50,041 nucleotides of DNA, taken from contig JAJZBJ010000003.1 of NCBI GenBank assembly GCA_021798975.1, positions 1 to 50,041 on the forward strand, written 5' to 3'. The translations under genes and the position numbers were made by a program. The notes beneath the pieces are model-generated. The model was not told the DNA's origin and did no database searches. It saw only the letters and a list, made by a program, of their open reading frames with translations. The DNA is from Bacillota bacterium (lineage in GTDB: Bacteria; Bacillota; Sulfobacillia; Sulfobacillales; Sulfobacillaceae). Below are positions 49,518 to 50,041 of the stretch, in pieces; the first letter of the stretch is position 1, and each line of letters begins with the position of its first letter.

Positions 49518-50041
49518 CTACTTCTCAAATGCTCCCCTAGTCCGCACAGTCTTGAATCCTAATCGCTCGTACAAGCCGATGGCGCCCGGATTGTTCTGAT
49601 TCACGTGCAGAATTACGCCGTACTTCCCATCGGCATGCAACGCTTCGAGACACCTGGTGGTAAGCATGCTGGCTATGCCCCTGCGCCTCCATTCTGGAAT
49701 AACTCCTACTTGAATAATAAACCCATGTGTGTCCGGTAACGCTGGGTCATTATCGGTGGCAATAAAACCGATGTTACGATTGTTAATGTTGGCGATATAC
49801 GATAGATCCGGACGAAATGTTGGACTGGACGAGAGCCAATCTACCCATTTTTCCATGGCCCACCCTGGAAATCCAGGACGATCCTTGAAAGATGCATAAT
49901 AGGCTGCGTAGAAGTCCCCTTCAACTCCGGCGACCAACTCTTGAGCACGACAGATGGAGATATCTCAAGTTCCGGGATGTTCCGCAAATCATGTTCCATG
50001 ACGTATTCTTGGAAAACCAGCCTATACCCGTCTTCTTGATA
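49518..50041 (-). pseudogene. GNAT-family acetyltransferase with a one-base frameshift, 5' end outside window
   Basis: The intact part (about 139 residues, from 49937 down) carries a GNAT domain: FIIQVGVIPEWRRRGIASML is the acetyl-CoA-binding motif and LHVNQNNPGAIGLYERLGFK is typical of the C-terminus. Upstream of it the coding pattern continues in a different frame to the window edge (GYRLVFQEYVMEHDLRNIPE, then ISPSVVLKSWSPELKG). The two join as SWSPELKGDFYAAYY if one base is added to a C4 run (G4 in the coding strand) at 49916-49919. So a G5 probably became G4. This may be a true mutation or a sequencing error in a homopolymer. Confidence 0.8.

Overview
The window reads as chromosomal DNA of a GC-rich, endospore-forming member of the Bacillota. 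The evidence is a full-length SpoIIE, an FMN-riboswitch-controlled ribDE-ribBA-ribH operon in the Bacillus-type order, spoIIE-tilS-ftsH linkage, a YmfF/YmfH-type M16 pair, AddB/AddA order, and strong AGGAGG ribosome sites with many GTG and some TTG starts. A Sulfobacillus-like organism would fit, but that is inference. No rRNA, tRNA, CRISPR array, insertion sequence or prophage was recognised. Coding density is high and most neighbouring genes touch or overlap.

Layout. 1-1.8 kb: the 3' end of moeA, an EXLDI-type small protein and peptide deformylase. 1.8-5.5 kb: promoter, FMN riboswitch, attenuator-type terminator and four riboflavin genes. 5.5-9.4 kb (minus strand): a tightly overlapping run HD-GYP, folP, folB, folK, birA, which joins a c-di-GMP-type phosphodiesterase to folate and biotin-ligase genes. 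9.4-10.4 kb: a cupin protein. 10.5-12.96 kb: a TetR-ABC ATPase-ABC permease operon with a consensus promoter and a perfect palindromic operator candidate. 13-16.3 kb: a frameshifted DHFR/RibD-C-like gene, a 32-residue membrane peptide, a secreted propeller-like protein and a GT87-like membrane glycosyltransferase. 16.3-22.5 kb (minus): an AddB-like iron-sulfur nuclease, a shortened AddA-like helicase and a DNA methyltransferase in one direction. 22.5-27.5 kb: a HAD phosphatase, orphan histidine ammonia-lyase and the M16 pair. 27.5-33 kb: ftsH, tilS, spoIIE.

33.1-36.3 kb (minus): aminotransferase, manC and galU, ending in a clear terminator; the last two genes make GDP-mannose and UDP-glucose for surface polysaccharide. 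36.4-39 kb: deoC, a YhgE/Pip-like membrane protein and a VOC protein. 39-42.2 kb: a 1047-residue Asp-box (BNR/sortilin-like) protein closed by an 11-bp hairpin. 42.6-46.5 kb: a phosphofructokinase with an unusual GGNGS motif, an aminoglycoside-phosphotransferase-like kinase translationally coupled to an MFS exporter, a lipoprotein and a 28-residue membrane peptide. 46.5-50 kb: a FrnE-like DsbA protein, a NUDIX hydrolase, an EAL-domain protein and a GNAT gene broken by a frameshift at the window edge.

The most notable items are the nuclease-helicase-methyltransferase cluster with its nuclease-less AddA, the HD-GYP gene locked into the folate operon, the TetR operator, two single-pass micro-proteins, the D-to-N change in phosphofructokinase, two single-base frameshifts, and four convergent gene pairs whose 3' ends overlap.
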